NCBI GenBank assembly: GCA_947627135.1 | Contig: CANQUV010000012.1 | Coordinates: forward strand, 1 to 64,000 | Direction: 5' to 3' | DNA length: 64,000 bases | DNA from: an uncultured Clostridia bacterium | Lineage (GTDB): Bacteria; Bacillota; Clostridia; Oscillospirales; Acutalibacteraceae | Shown: in pieces, positions 33,604 to 43,065 of the stretch | How the letters are laid out: each line of letters begins with the position of its first letter | How positions within the stretch are numbered: the stretch's first letter is position 1 | Notes under the pieces: generated by a model | Told to the model about the DNA's origin: nothing | Databases searched by the model: none | What the model saw: only the letters and a program-made list of their open reading frames with translations | Position numbers and translations under genes: made by a program

Positions 33604-35974
33604 AAGTTTGTTATTAGAAAAAGAATTTATAATGCTTGACGGTGCTATGGGAACAATGCTTCAAAAAGCAGGTCTTCCCTTAGGAGAAATGCCGGAAATT
33701 CTCTGCGTTACTCACAATGAGCAGATTACCGATATACATAAACAATATATAAATGCAGGTTCTGATATTATCTATACAAATACATTTGGTGCAAATAGCT
33801 ATAAGCTTAAAAACAGCGGTTATACGGTAAATGATATTATTTCTTCAGCTGTTAAAGCGGCTAAAAAGGCAGCGGAAAATACCGATACTTTAGTAGCTCT
33901 TGATATAGGTCCGGTGGGTCAGCTTTTAGAACCTACTGGTTCTTTAAGTTTTGAAGAGGCTTATAATATTTTTAAGGAACAAATTGTTGCAGGAAAAGAT
34001 GCAGACATAATCGTTTTTGAAACAATGACCGATTTGCTTGAGATCAAAGCGGCAGTTCTTGCGGCAAAAGAGAATTCAGATAAACCAATAATTTGTACAA
34101 TGACATTTGAGGAAAACAAGCGTACCTTTACCGGAGTTTGTGTTTCATCTATGGCGATTACATTATCGGGATTAGGGGTTGATGCAATAGGGGTGAATTG
34201 TTCTTTAGGTCCTGAAGAACTTTTGCCTATTGTGGAGGAAATGTCTTTTTGGACAAACCTTCCTATTGTTGTAAAACCAAATGCAGGTCTGCCTGACCCT
34301 AACAGCAATACTTATGACGTTGTACCAAAAGATTTCACAAAAAGCATAATAAAAATGCTTGAGTTCGGAGTTAAATTTACAGGAGGTTGCTGTGGTACGA
34401 CTCCAGAATATATTAAAGAGCTTTCCTCTGAATTGAAAAAAGAAAAATTTAAAAGAATAGTAAATGAAAAAAAATCCGTTATTTGCAGTGCAAGTACCAC
34501 AGTTTTAATTGATCAGCCCAGAATTATAGGCGAAAGAATTAACCCCACGGGCAAAAAGCTTTTTAAGGAAGCCCTTAAAAATAATGATATGAACTATATT
34601 TTAAATCAGGCTGTGTCACAGGTTCAGGGCGGTGCAAATATTCTTGATGTAAATGTAGGACTTCCTGAAATAGATGAAAAGGCTATGATGGTACGCACAG
34701 TTAAAGCACTTCAGTCTGTTGTTGATGTGCCGTTGCAGATAGATTCAACAAAGCCGGATGTTATTGAAGCAGGACTTAGGATCTATAACGGAAAGGCTAT
34801 TATAAATTCTGTAAACGGAGAAGAAAAAAGTCTGGAAAGTATTTTACCTCTTGCAAAAAAATACGGTGCGTCAGTTGTAGGATTAACTCTTGATGAAAAC
34901 GGAATTCCAAAGACTGCACAGGGAAGATTTGATATAGCAAAAAGAATTGTTGAGCGAGCAGAGCAGTATGGAATAGGAAGAGAAGATATTTTTATTGATT
35001 GTTTAACTCTAACAGCTTCTGCCGAACAAGAAGGCGTTATGCAGACATTGAAAGCTCTGCACAGAGTAAAAACGGAGATTGGATGCAGAACCGTTCTAGG
35101 GGTTTCAAATATATCATTTGGGCTTCCAAACAGAGAACTTGTAAACAGTACATTTTTAACAATGGCGTTGCAGGAGGGTCTTGACTTACCTATAATCAAT
35201 CCTAACATAGAGTCAATGACAGGTGCTGTAAAAGCATACAAAGTGCTTGCGAATATTGACGAAAATTCAAGGAGCTTTATTGAAAGCTACAATGAGTTTA
35301 CACCGAACAAAAACATTGATAATATATCTGATCATGACATTAATTACGCTGTTATAAACGGTCTTAAAGAAGAGGGTGCAAAGGCAACAGAGGAACTCTT
35401 GCAGAATATTGATGCCATGGATATAATAAATGATAAACTTATTCCGGCACTTGATAAGGTAGGCGAAGATTTTGAAAAAGGAAAGATCTTTCTGCCACAG
35501 CTTATTCAGAGTGCCAATACTGCACAGGCTTGCTTTGATGTTATAAAGAAAAAGCTTACAGCAGAAAATAATATTGCTGTAAGCAAAGGTAAAATTATAT
35601 TGGCAACAGTAAAAGGTGATATTCACGATATAGGTAAAAATATAGTAAAAGTATTACTTGATAATTATGGATACACTGTTTTTGATTTAGGCAGAGATGT
35701 TGATCCTCAGCTTATTGTTGATACTGCGATTAAGCATGATATCAAAATGATAGGTTTGTCTGCTTTAATGACAACAACATTAAAAAGTATGGAAGATACC
35801 ATTACTCTCGTAAGGAATACAAAGGAACTTCAAAATCCCGACGGTTCAAGCAAGTGCATTGTGTTTGTAGGAGGCGCAGTTTTAACTAAAGATTACGCTA
35901 TGAAAATCGGCGCAGATTATTATTGCAAAGACGCTAAAGAAAGCGTAGATACGGCAAAAAAGGTTTTAGGCTAA
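33593..35974 (+). CDS. metH: Cobalamin-dependent methionine synthase lacking the activation domain
   Basis: 793 residues starting at GTG 33593 (AAAGG upstream) and overlapping the activation protein by 11 bases. Domains: homocysteine methyltransferase (about 1-285) with zinc Cys in GVNCSLGP and GGCCGTTPE; methyl-THF/pterin-binding barrel (about 310-560, IIGERINPTGKK, QIDSTKP); helical cap (about 580-670); and B12-binding domain (about 670-793) with KGDIHDIGKNIV, where the His is the lower cobalt ligand. It methylates homocysteine to methionine. The usual fourth domain (about 300 residues) is supplied by the preceding gene. It converges with the next gene with no gap. Confidence 0.95.
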   Translation: MDFKSLLLEKEFIMLDGAMGTMLQKAGLPLGEMPEILCVTHNEQITDIHKQYINAGSDIIYTNTFGANSYKLKNSGYTVNDIISSAVKAAKKAAENTDTLVALDIGPVGQLLEPTGSLSFEEAYNIFKEQIVAGKDADIIVFETMTDLLEIKAAVLAAKENSDKPIICTMTFEENKRTFTGVCVSSMAITLSGLGVDAIGVNCSLGPEELLPIVEEMSFWTNLPIVVKPNAGLPDPNSNTYDVVPKDFTKSIIKMLEFGVKFTGGCCGTTPEYIKELSSELKKEKFKRIVNEKKSVICSASTTVLIDQPRIIGERINPTGKKLFKEALKNNDMNYILNQAVSQVQGGANILDVNVGLPEIDEKAMMVRTVKALQSVVDVPLQIDSTKPDVIEAGLRIYNGKAIINSVNGEEKSLESILPLAKKYGASVVGLTLDENGIPKTAQGRFDIAKRIVERAEQYGIGREDIFIDCLTLTASAEQEGVMQTLKALHRVKTEIGCRTVLGVSNISFGLPNRELVNSTFLTMALQEGLDLPIINPNIESMTGAVKAYKVLANIDENSRSFIESYNEFTPNKNIDNISDHDINYAVINGLKEEGAKATEELLQNIDAMDIINDKLIPALDKVGEDFEKGKIFLPQLIQSANTAQACFDVIKKKLTAENNIAVSKGKIILATVKGDIHDIGKNIVKVLLDNYGYTVFDLGRDVDPQLIVDTAIKHDIKMIGLSALMTTTLKSMEDTITLVRNTKELQNPDGSSKCIVFVGGAVLTKDYAMKIGADYYCKDAKESVDTAKKVLG

Positions 35975-36841
35975 CTACTTGTTTATATCTACAATACATA
36001 CTTCCCCCGGATTGTTAATTCGGGGGATTATATTTGACGTAGAAAGTCCCGATGTTACAATCATTTTTGCTGTATCAGATTCAAAATAGCCCATATCATA
36101 TTTGGGGAATAAACCTTGTTCAGGTGCAATAAATCCACCGATAAACGGAATTCTGATAAGTCCGCCGTGGGTATGTCCGCATAGCATTAGATCAATGTTA
36201 AATTCTTTAAATTTCCACATGAAATATTCAGGATAATGGCATAGCAAAATGCCAAAATTTTTTTCTTCTTTTTTTATAAAATCATCAAGAAAATATCTCT
36301 CATCATTTTCAAAGTCCGGACTCTCAAAATCATAATATGGGTATTGTTTAATACCTCCTATGATGATTTCTTCTCCGTCCTTTTCAAAGTATATACTTTC
36401 GTTAATTAACATATAAACTCCGGTGCTTTTAATATCATTTACGAAATCGGTTGTATCAATTAACGGAAGTTCGTGGTTCCCCAATACATAGTAGGTCGGG
36501 GCTATGCTTACAAGATGCGGCATAAGATTAAGCACAACATCATAGTTTTTTGAATCTTTTATGGTGAAATCTCCCAGTACAGCTATAATATCAGGAGTTT
36601 CGCCTTTTATTATTTCTACCAGTTTTTCATTGTTGTTTCCGTAATCTTTTATATGTAGGTCTGAAATTACCGCAATCCTCAGGTTCGTTTTAAGTTTTTG
36701 AGTATTAATATTGTAATAATTTACATTTATAGTATTATAACAATAAATTATATTGCAAATGAGAGCAATAATCAGAGTAAATAAAATTACAAAAAATATT
36801 AGAATTTTTTTATTACTTATAAAAAATATACTTTTTTTCAT
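35975..36841 (-). CDS. Membrane-anchored metallophosphoesterase
   Basis: 288 residues. An N-terminal membrane helix (about 10-33) is followed by a calcineurin-type phosphoesterase domain. All metal-binding motifs are present: SDLHIKD, LGDFT, LGNHELP, CHYPE and CGHTHGG. Proteins of this layout (YkoQ/YaeI-like) act at the outer membrane face on phospholipid or nucleotide substrates. The stop codon directly abuts the metH stop. A CCCCCGGATTGTTAATTCGGGGG hairpin (36004-36026) lies inside its last codons and may slow readthrough from metH. Confidence 0.9.
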   Translation of the reverse strand: MKKSIFFISNKKILIFFVILFTLIIALICNIIYCYNTINVNYYNINTQKLKTNLRIAVISDLHIKDYGNNNEKLVEIIKGETPDIIAVLGDFTIKDSKNYDVVLNLMPHLVSIAPTYYVLGNHELPLIDTTDFVNDIKSTGVYMLINESIYFEKDGEEIIIGGIKQYPYYDFESPDFENDERYFLDDFIKKEEKNFGILLCHYPEYFMWKFKEFNIDLMLCGHTHGGLIRIPFIGGFIAPEQGLFPKYDMGYFESDTAKMIVTSGLSTSNIIPRINNPGEVCIVDINK

Positions 36842-36866
36842 ATTAATTTCTCCTTTTATTTATTTT

Positions 36867-36895
36867 ATAATATACATAATTTGAAAAAATTTCAA
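36867..36895 (-). promoter_or_regulatory. Promoter of the metallophosphoesterase gene
   Basis: Minus strand TTGAAA-17-TATTAT, about 25 bases before the start codon. Confidence 0.65.
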
Positions 36896-36952
36896 GAAAA
36901 TTGTAGTATATTAAAATACCACGATTTTTCGACAAAAATGTATTTATAATTA

Positions 36953-36981
36953 TTGCTTAATATTTATATATGTGTTATAAT
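36953..36981 (+). promoter_or_regulatory. Promoter of the capsule/EPS locus
   Basis: TTGCTT-17-TATAAT with TGT ahead of the -10 box (extended -10), 37 bases before the first gene of the locus. Confidence 0.75.
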
Positions 36982-37017
36982 ACTGCTAAATATGAATAAA
37001 AAATTCGGGGTAATTTT

Positions 37018-37728
37018 ATGTACATAGAAAAAGTAAGAAATATTGAGAATGTTTCTGAAATTAATACTGACAGAAATATTACTGCATATAATGGAATCTA
37101 TAACAGATATATAAAAAGAGTTATTGATTTTGTTTTGGCTATTATTTGCTTTATTATTTTATGTCCGATTTATTTAATTATTTCTGTTGCTATTGTAGTT
37201 GAAACTGGTTTTCCTGTTTTTTACAGAGCAGAACGCGGCGGATATAAAGGGAAAACTTTTAAAATATGTAAATTCCGTACTATGGTACAAAACGCAGATA
37301 AAATAGGCGGGGGTACTACTGCTCTTAATGACAGCAGGATAACTAAAGTGGGTAATTTCCTCAGAAAAACAAAGCTTGATGAAATTGCTAATCTTTTGAA
37401 TATTATTAAAGGTGATATGAGCTTTATCGGACCCAGACCCGAACTTTTGAGATATACAAATTTATATGAAGGCGATGAAAAATACATATTTCAGGTTCGT
37501 CCGGGAATAACCGATTATAGTTCCATTGAATTTATAAATTTAGATGAAATTGTCGGAGGAGAAAATGCCGACGAAATGTATGAAAAATATGTATTAAAAA
37601 AGAAAAATCAATTAAGAATAAAATATGCGGCAACAGTTTCCTTTAAAACAGATGTAACCCTATTTTTTAATACTGTATGGAGTGTTGTAAAAAAAGCGTT
37701 GTCATTTATTTTTAGAAAAAAGGGATAA
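37018..37728 (+). CDS. Priming sugar transferase (undecaprenyl-phosphate glycosylphosphotransferase)
   Basis: 236 residues of the bacterial sugar-transferase family (PF02397), the enzyme that loads the first sugar-1-phosphate onto undecaprenyl phosphate. One membrane helix (VIDFVLAIICFIILCPIYLIISVAIVVE) precedes the catalytic part. Motifs VFYRAERGGYKGKTFKICKFRTM, TKLDEIANLLNIIKGDMSFIGPRPEL and VRPGITDYSSI are present. This is the first gene of a plus-strand polysaccharide locus that runs to the window end. GGGGTAATTTT precedes the ATG. The sugar is not known. Confidence 0.93.
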   Translation: MYIEKVRNIENVSEINTDRNITAYNGIYNRYIKRVIDFVLAIICFIILCPIYLIISVAIVVETGFPVFYRAERGGYKGKTFKICKFRTMVQNADKIGGGTTALNDSRITKVGNFLRKTKLDEIANLLNIIKGDMSFIGPRPELLRYTNLYEGDEKYIFQVRPGITDYSSIEFINLDEIVGGENADEMYEKYVLKKKNQLRIKYAATVSFKTDVTLFFNTVWSVVKKALSFIFRKKG

Positions 37729-37729
37729 A

Positions 37730-38686
37730 ATGGAATATATTAAATTAAAAAATTCAGATTTGCAGGTTTCTCGTATCTGTATGGGCGGATGTCCAATGGG
37801 CGGATACGGTTGGGGCGGAAATATTCTTGAACAAGAGTTGATTGATGCAGTTCATTCTGCATTGGAAAACGGTGTTAATTTCTTTGATACAGCAGATGTT
37901 TACGGTTTGGGTCAATCAGAAATTACATTGGGGAAAGCGCTTAAAGGAAAAAGAAATAAAGCAGTTATTGCAACGAAATTCGGTGTTTGTACATCAAACG
38001 GACAAACGATTTATGACAATAGTCCTGAATATATAGAAAAGGCACTTAAAGGTAGTTTAAAAAGACTTAATACAGATTATATTGATTTGTACCAAGTTCA
38101 TTACCGTGACGGAAAAACACCAATTTCTGATGTAATTGAAACTCTTGAAAATCTTAAAAATAAAGGCTATATTAGATATTTTGGATTATCCAATATTCAT
38201 AATGAAGATATTGAAGAATTAAAAGCTCAAAAAGGAAAATTTGTAAGTTTTCAGGATGAATACAGCCTTGCTTGCAGAAAAAATGAAAAAGATATGTTTA
38301 CTCTTTCAAAAGAGTTAGCTTTAACTCCGTTTACATGGGGAAGTCTCGGTCAAGGCGTTCTTACAGGAAAATATGATATTAATACTAAATTTGATTCTAA
38401 TGACAGGCGTTCAAGAGAAATATATGTAAATTTTCACGGTGAAAAATTCAAACAGAATTTACAAATTGTAGAAGTAATGAAAAAAATTTCTTTAGAAAAT
38501 TTGAAATCTCTTCCTGCAATTGCAATAAGATTTATTCTTGATTATATAAAAGAATCAGTAGTTTTAGTTGGAATTAAAAGGCCATCGCAGCTTTTGTCTA
38601 ATATTGAAGCAATAGGTTGGAATCTTACGAATGAGCAAATTTCAGAATTATTAAAAGTTTCTGATGATCAAGTAGGTGCGTTTTAG
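37730..38686 (+). CDS. Aldo/keto reductase
   Basis: A 318-residue (alpha/beta)8 NADPH-dependent oxidoreductase. The catalytic tetrad is visible: Asp and Tyr in NFFDTADVYGLGQSE, Lys in VIATKFGV, and His in LYQVHYRDG. The C-terminal VLVGIKRPSQLLSNIEAI is the cofactor-phosphate-binding segment. It starts one base after the sugar transferase stop. In this place it may reduce a keto-sugar intermediate, but a general role is as likely. Confidence 0.88.
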   Translation: MEYIKLKNSDLQVSRICMGGCPMGGYGWGGNILEQELIDAVHSALENGVNFFDTADVYGLGQSEITLGKALKGKRNKAVIATKFGVCTSNGQTIYDNSPEYIEKALKGSLKRLNTDYIDLYQVHYRDGKTPISDVIETLENLKNKGYIRYFGLSNIHNEDIEELKAQKGKFVSFQDEYSLACRKNEKDMFTLSKELALTPFTWGSLGQGVLTGKYDINTKFDSNDRRSREIYVNFHGEKFKQNLQIVEVMKKISLENLKSLPAIAIRFILDYIKESVVLVGIKRPSQLLSNIEAIGWNLTNEQISELLKVSDDQVGAF

Positions 38687-39832
38687 TTGATTATATATTA
38701 TTCAATGTTAATATGCCCGTTAGTAGTTTATTTGTTTTATAGATTTACTGTGGGCAGAAAAATTAAATCGCTTGTTTATGCTCCTTATGCCAGTGATGAG
38801 AAATTAAATGAAATGTTTGATAAGATCCCGCTAATTTTTTGCCTTATAACTTTTGGTTACTTTATTTTTTGGATAGGCATGAGAACTTATATTGCGGATA
38901 CTTCACAGTATATACAGTCTTTTAATGATATTTCTGATAATTTTCAATCTGCATGGGAATCCATTGACTGGAATGGTAAGGCTCCGGGATTTAATGTTTT
39001 TAATGTTTTTTTTAAATCATTTATTTCTCAAGATTATCAATGTTGGCTAATGACTATTGCTGCTTTTAGCGGCCTCTGTATAATGTTTGCTTTGAGAAAG
39101 CATTCATGTAATTTCTTTTATAGCTCATTTTTATTTATTGCTTTGCTCACTTTTACATGGATGATGAACGGCATGAGGCAGTTTATTACAGTATCTGCAT
39201 TGTTTGCATTATCTGACTGGATCAAAAGAGGAAAGTTGATTCCTTTTATTTTAGCTGTAATATTGTTTTCTACAGTTCATACAACTTGTTTGCTGATGAT
39301 CCCTATATATTTTGTAGTAAGATGTAAACCCTGGAGCGGAAGAATTTTCTTGTTTCTTAGTGCAATTATTTTAATTTGTATATTTGCAGAACCGTTTTTT
39401 GAAGGTGTAGATAATATATTACAAGATACTAATTATAGTGGAGTAAGCCAGCAAATGCAGGTTGACAATGGAGTTAATCCCATAAGGGTTGCTTTTTATG
39501 CAGTTTTCCCTATAACGGCATATATTTATCAAGAAACTTTAATGAAAGAAAATGATAATGACCCTTATATAAATATTTGTGTAAATATGTCTTTAGTTAC
39601 TGCAGCATTGTATTTAGTGGGTATGTTTTCAAGCGGAATACTTATAGGAAGATTGCCTATTTATTGTGAGGTATATAACTTAATATTAATACCGTTGATG
39701 CTAAAGAAATGTTTCCCTGAAAAACAACAAAATTTAGTAATGTTTATAGCGACATTGTTGTTTTTCATTTTCTTTTATATTCAGATAAATGGTTTGGGTT
39801 ATATTAGTAATATAACAGGATATGTATATTAA
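38687..39832 (+). CDS. EpsG/Wzy-like polysaccharide polymerase
   Basis: A 381-residue integral membrane protein with about ten helices and an extracellular loop around residues 70-110. The segment TFTWMMNGMRQFITVSALFALSDWI and the following FSTVHTTCLLMIPIYF are characteristic of EpsG-family polymerases, which join exported repeat units. The start is TTG 38687, immediately after the previous stop, with AGTAGGTG about 8 bases upstream. Its 3' end was duplicated and survives as a decayed copy at 40903-41140. Confidence 0.82.
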   Translation: MIIYYSMLICPLVVYLFYRFTVGRKIKSLVYAPYASDEKLNEMFDKIPLIFCLITFGYFIFWIGMRTYIADTSQYIQSFNDISDNFQSAWESIDWNGKAPGFNVFNVFFKSFISQDYQCWLMTIAAFSGLCIMFALRKHSCNFFYSSFLFIALLTFTWMMNGMRQFITVSALFALSDWIKRGKLIPFILAVILFSTVHTTCLLMIPIYFVVRCKPWSGRIFLFLSAIILICIFAEPFFEGVDNILQDTNYSGVSQQMQVDNGVNPIRVAFYAVFPITAYIYQETLMKENDNDPYINICVNMSLVTAALYLVGMFSSGILIGRLPIYCEVYNLILIPLMLKKCFPEKQQNLVMFIATLLFFIFFYIQINGLGYISNITGYVY

Positions 39833-39847
39833 AATAGGTGAAACTTA

Positions 39848-40746
39848 ATGAAAAAACATGCATATTTAATAATGGCTTTTAATCATTTTAACTTATTAAA
39901 AAAATTAATTCATTTAATTGATGACGAAAGAAATGATATATTTGTTCACATAGATGCAAAATCTAAAAGTTTTAAAGTGTCTGATTTTAACGATTGTGTT
40001 ACGAAATCCAATATTGTATTTATTCCCAGAACGGAAGTTTATTGGGCTGATTATTCTCAAACTAACGCAGAGTTATGTTTATTGCAAGAAGCTGTAAGTG
40101 CGTGTGGGGGGGGTATAAGTATTACCACCTAATAAGCGGAAACGATTTACCTATAAAAACACAAAATCAAATTCATGAATTTCTTGATAACAAGGATTAT
40201 GAATTTATTGGAATATTTCCTCAAGAAATATGGTATTCTTTACGTAGAGTAAAGTATTATCATCCGTTTACTCATAATAAATATTACAGAAAACATAAGG
40301 AATTAAAGATTTTAGATTTAGCACTTGAATATATACAAAGACTTTTTAAAGTTAATCGTTTAAAAAACACAGACATTAAAATTATTGATGGATGGAATTG
40401 GTTTACTATAACTGATAATTTTGCAAAATATGTATTAAGTAAAAGAGATTTTATTAAAAAAACATTTAGTAAAACAATCGCGAGCGATGAAATGATTATG
40501 CAAACAATGCTTTATAATTCTGACTTTTTTAAAAAAGTATATAATTTAGAGACTAAAGCAAAGGGTTCCCTTAGATATATTAATTTTATAAATGGGAAAC
40601 CATCTGTATTTAAAGAAAATGACTTTGATAGAATTATTAACGCTGATGAATCAATTTTTGCTCGTAAATTTGATCCCGATATTGATTCTAAAATAATTGA
40701 TAAAATATATAATTACATAGATAAAAAACAAAGTATGGGTGAATAG
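39848..40746 (+). pseudogene. Core-2/I-branching-type glycosyltransferase, copy 1, frameshifted at a G8 tract
   Basis: The track shows two ORFs (39848-40132 and 40075-40746). They are one GT14-like gene (PF02485) broken at GTGTGGGGGGGGTATAAG (G8 at 40106-40113). With G9 the frame reads ACGGGYKYYHLISGNDLP and runs for 299 residues, the same length as the intact neighbour copy at 41171. With G8 it ends after ITT. The G tract makes this a likely phase-off state rather than a dead gene. Both parts otherwise show no decay. The enzyme would add a branching HexNAc or pentose. Confidence 0.9.
40106..40113 (+). repeat. Poly-G tract (G8) at the frameshift site
   Basis: Eight G residues interrupt the reading frame of GT14 copy 1. 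One added G restores it. A slipped-strand mutation hotspot in such AT-rich DNA. Confidence 0.9.
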
Positions 40747-40902
40747 ATAATGAAAAAATAGTATTTGTATGCTGTAATTTTATCTGGGGATTAAAGTAAT
40801 ATATTTTAAATGTAAATTATAAAATAGGCAGAAAAAATATGAAACTTCTGTTTTATTACCTGAAAATAGAGAGTATGATAGAAAATCTGATTTGTTGCAT
40901 AT

Positions 40903-41140
40903 AAATATGTCTTTAGTTATTGCAGCATTGTATTTAGTGGGTATGTTTTCAAGTGAAATACTAATATGAAGCCTGCCTATTTATTGTGAAGTTTATAATT
41001 TAATACTAATATCTTATTTGCTAAAAAAATATTTTACTGATAAACAAAAGAATTTTGTAATTGTAATAACCACGGTTATGTGTTTAGCATTTTTTTATAT
41101 ACAGACTAATAGCGTAGGTTATGTAAGTGATATTACGTGA
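40903..41140 (+). pseudogene. Decayed duplicate of the 3' end of the EpsG/Wzy gene
   Basis: The sequence aligns with 39583-39820 (AAATATGTCTTTAGTTA..GCAGCATTGTATTTAGTGGG) and translates as MSLVIAALYLVGMFSSEILI stop SLPIYCEVYNLILI..YIQTNSVGYVSDIT, with an internal TGA. It carries the polymerase end but not the rest, so it is a scar of the tandem duplication that also made the second glycosyltransferase. The bases 40747-40902 show no recognisable gene. Confidence 0.9.
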
Positions 41141-41170
41141 AGTATAAAATAAAAACAGGGGTGATTTTAG

Positions 41171-42070
41171 TTGAAAAAACATGCATATTTAATAATGGCC
41201 TATAACAATTTTGATTTTTTAAAAAGGTTAATTAACTTATTGGATGATGAGAGGAATGACATTTATGTCCATATTGATAAGAAATCTTTGAATTTTAATG
41301 AATCAGAATTTAAAAATGCAACTAAATACTCAAAACTCACATTTATAGGCAGAAAACAGGTGCTCTGGGCAGATTATTCAGAGTTTGATGTAGAACTGGA
41401 TTTAATGCAAGCTGCACGAGAAGGGCAAAAAAAGGGGGGGGGGTATCACTATTATCATCTTTTATCTGGAATGGATTTACCTCTCAAAACACAAGATGAA
41501 ATTCATAACTTTTTTGATAGCAAAGATGAGGAATTTATAGGAATTGTACCCAAAGAATTTTGGTATTCAGTTCGCAGAGTTAAATTTTACCATCCATTTA
41601 CAAGTCTAAAATCTTTTAGAAAACATAAAACGTTAAAAATTTGCGATAGATTACTTGAATATTTACAAAGATTAGTAAGAATTAATCGTATAAGAGATTT
41701 AGATATAAAAATTATTGATGGATGGCAATGGGTATCAATTACTGATAATTTTGTTAAGTATTTGTTAGAAAATAGAAGTTTTATAGAAAAAACTTTTTCA
41801 AAAACTATTGCTTGTACCGAATTAGTTATGCAGACTATGGCATATAATTCAGAATTTCGTAAAAAAATTTATTGTATGGATGATTTAAAAGAGGGCTCTC
41901 AGAGATACATAGATTGGGGCAGAGGTAAACCTTATGTATTTAGAGAAAGTGATTTTGAAGATTTAATTAACAGTCCCTATATGTTTGCCAGAAAAATTGA
42001 TGTAAATACTGACAATAGAATTGCTGAAAAAATAATATCCTTTTTAAATAAAAAAGCGAAAAATGAGTGA
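41171..42070 (+). CDS. Core-2/I-branching-type glycosyltransferase, copy 2 (in frame, G10 tract)
   Basis: A 299-residue GT14-like enzyme with start TTG 41171 (AGGGGTG upstream). Its N-terminus MKKHAYLIMAYNNFDFLKRLINLLDDERNDIYVHIDKKS and the central GGGYHYYHLLSGMDLPLKTQDEIHNFF are typical. The frame is kept by CAAAAAAAGGGGGGGGGGTAT (G10 at 41434-41443), encoding KKGGGY. It is a tandem paralogue of the frameshifted copy 1 and likely adds a related branch residue. Loss or gain of one G would switch it off after about 90 codons. Confidence 0.9.
   Translation: MKKHAYLIMAYNNFDFLKRLINLLDDERNDIYVHIDKKSLNFNESEFKNATKYSKLTFIGRKQVLWADYSEFDVELDLMQAAREGQKKGGGYHYYHLLSGMDLPLKTQDEIHNFFDSKDEEFIGIVPKEFWYSVRRVKFYHPFTSLKSFRKHKTLKICDRLLEYLQRLVRINRIRDLDIKIIDGWQWVSITDNFVKYLLENRSFIEKTFSKTIACTELVMQTMAYNSEFRKKIYCMDDLKEGSQRYIDWGRGKPYVFRESDFEDLINSPYMFARKIDVNTDNRIAEKIISFLNKKAKNE
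41434..41443 (+). repeat. Poly-G tract (G10) in GT14 copy 2
   Basis: Ten G residues preceded by seven A residues, in frame here. It is at the homologous position of the G8 tract in copy 1. Confidence 0.9.
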
Positions 42071-42111
42071 GCTTTCAATTAAAAGTACAGTAAAAAGATT
42101 AGAGGGAATTT

Positions 42112-43065
42112 ATGGATAGGAAAAAAATTTTAAATAGCAGAAATTTATCTTGGCTAATACGCCGACACGGAATTGAAATGACACACCTTTCAGGAGGAAG
42201 TCATATAGGTGCCATTTTATCTGTTGCAGATATAATGGGCGTGCTTTATTCAGATATTTTAAAATTTGATAAAGATAATCCGGACTGGGAGGACAGAGAC
42301 AGATTTATACTCAGTAAGGGTCATGCAGGTGCATCAGTTTATGCAGCTATTGCCGAAAGCGGTTTTTTTGAAGTGGACGAGCTTAAAACACATTATGCAA
42401 ACGGAAGCCGTTTATCAGGACATGTTTCCCATCATTTACCGGGGATAGATTTTTCAACAGGTTCTTTGGGTCACGGACTTCCTGTTGCAGCAGGTCGTGC
42501 ATTAGCTGCTAAACAGGATAATAAAAACTTTCGTTCCTTTGTAGTTATGGGTGACGGTGAATGTAACGAAGGTTCTGTATGGGAAGCGGCAGAATTTGCA
42601 AATCATTTTAAACTTGATAATCTTGTAGCAATAGTAGACCATAACCACATGCAAAGCCTTGATTATTGCAATAATACTCTTGAAGTTGATATGGCTAAGC
42701 GTTGGGCAGGATTTGGCTGGAATGTAATTGAGGTTGACGGTCATAATCACGATGAACTTAGAAATGCACTTAAAGATACCTCAAACCCTGAAAATAAACC
42801 CACAGTTGTAATAGCACATACAGTTAAAGGTAAGGGTATTTCGTTTATGGAAATGGATATTTTATGGCATTACAGATTTCCTCATGAAGGTTGGGAATAT
42901 AACTGTGCAGTAAATGAACTGCATAAAAATAAGCCTGAGGGAGTTGCAGATCCATATACACCAAACGGTTGCCCAGAAACAGAAGCGACTCCTGAAAATT
43001 GCAGACATACCGTTTCAGAAACATATAGACCTACATATTACACAAGGGAGGTTGAAGACAGATGA
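42112..43065 (+). CDS. Transketolase, N-terminal subunit
   Basis: 317 residues, the thiamine-diphosphate/metal-binding half of a split transketolase. The TPP motif GDGECNEGSVWEAAEFANHFKLDNLVAIVDHN is intact, and SKGHAGASVYAAIAESGFF and GSLGHGLPVAAGRALA are typical. It overlaps the C-terminal subunit gene by four bases, so the two assemble into the active enzyme. Transketolase moves a two-carbon ketol unit between sugar phosphates. A copy inside a capsule locus suggests it makes a special sugar precursor instead of serving the pentose pathway, but this is inference. Confidence 0.92.
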   Translation: MDRKKILNSRNLSWLIRRHGIEMTHLSGGSHIGAILSVADIMGVLYSDILKFDKDNPDWEDRDRFILSKGHAGASVYAAIAESGFFEVDELKTHYANGSRLSGHVSHHLPGIDFSTGSLGHGLPVAAGRALAAKQDNKNFRSFVVMGDGECNEGSVWEAAEFANHFKLDNLVAIVDHNHMQSLDYCNNTLEVDMAKRWAGFGWNVIEVDGHNHDELRNALKDTSNPENKPTVVIAHTVKGKGISFMEMDILWHYRFPHEGWEYNCAVNELHKNKPEGVADPYTPNGCPETEATPENCRHTVSETYRPTYYTREVEDR

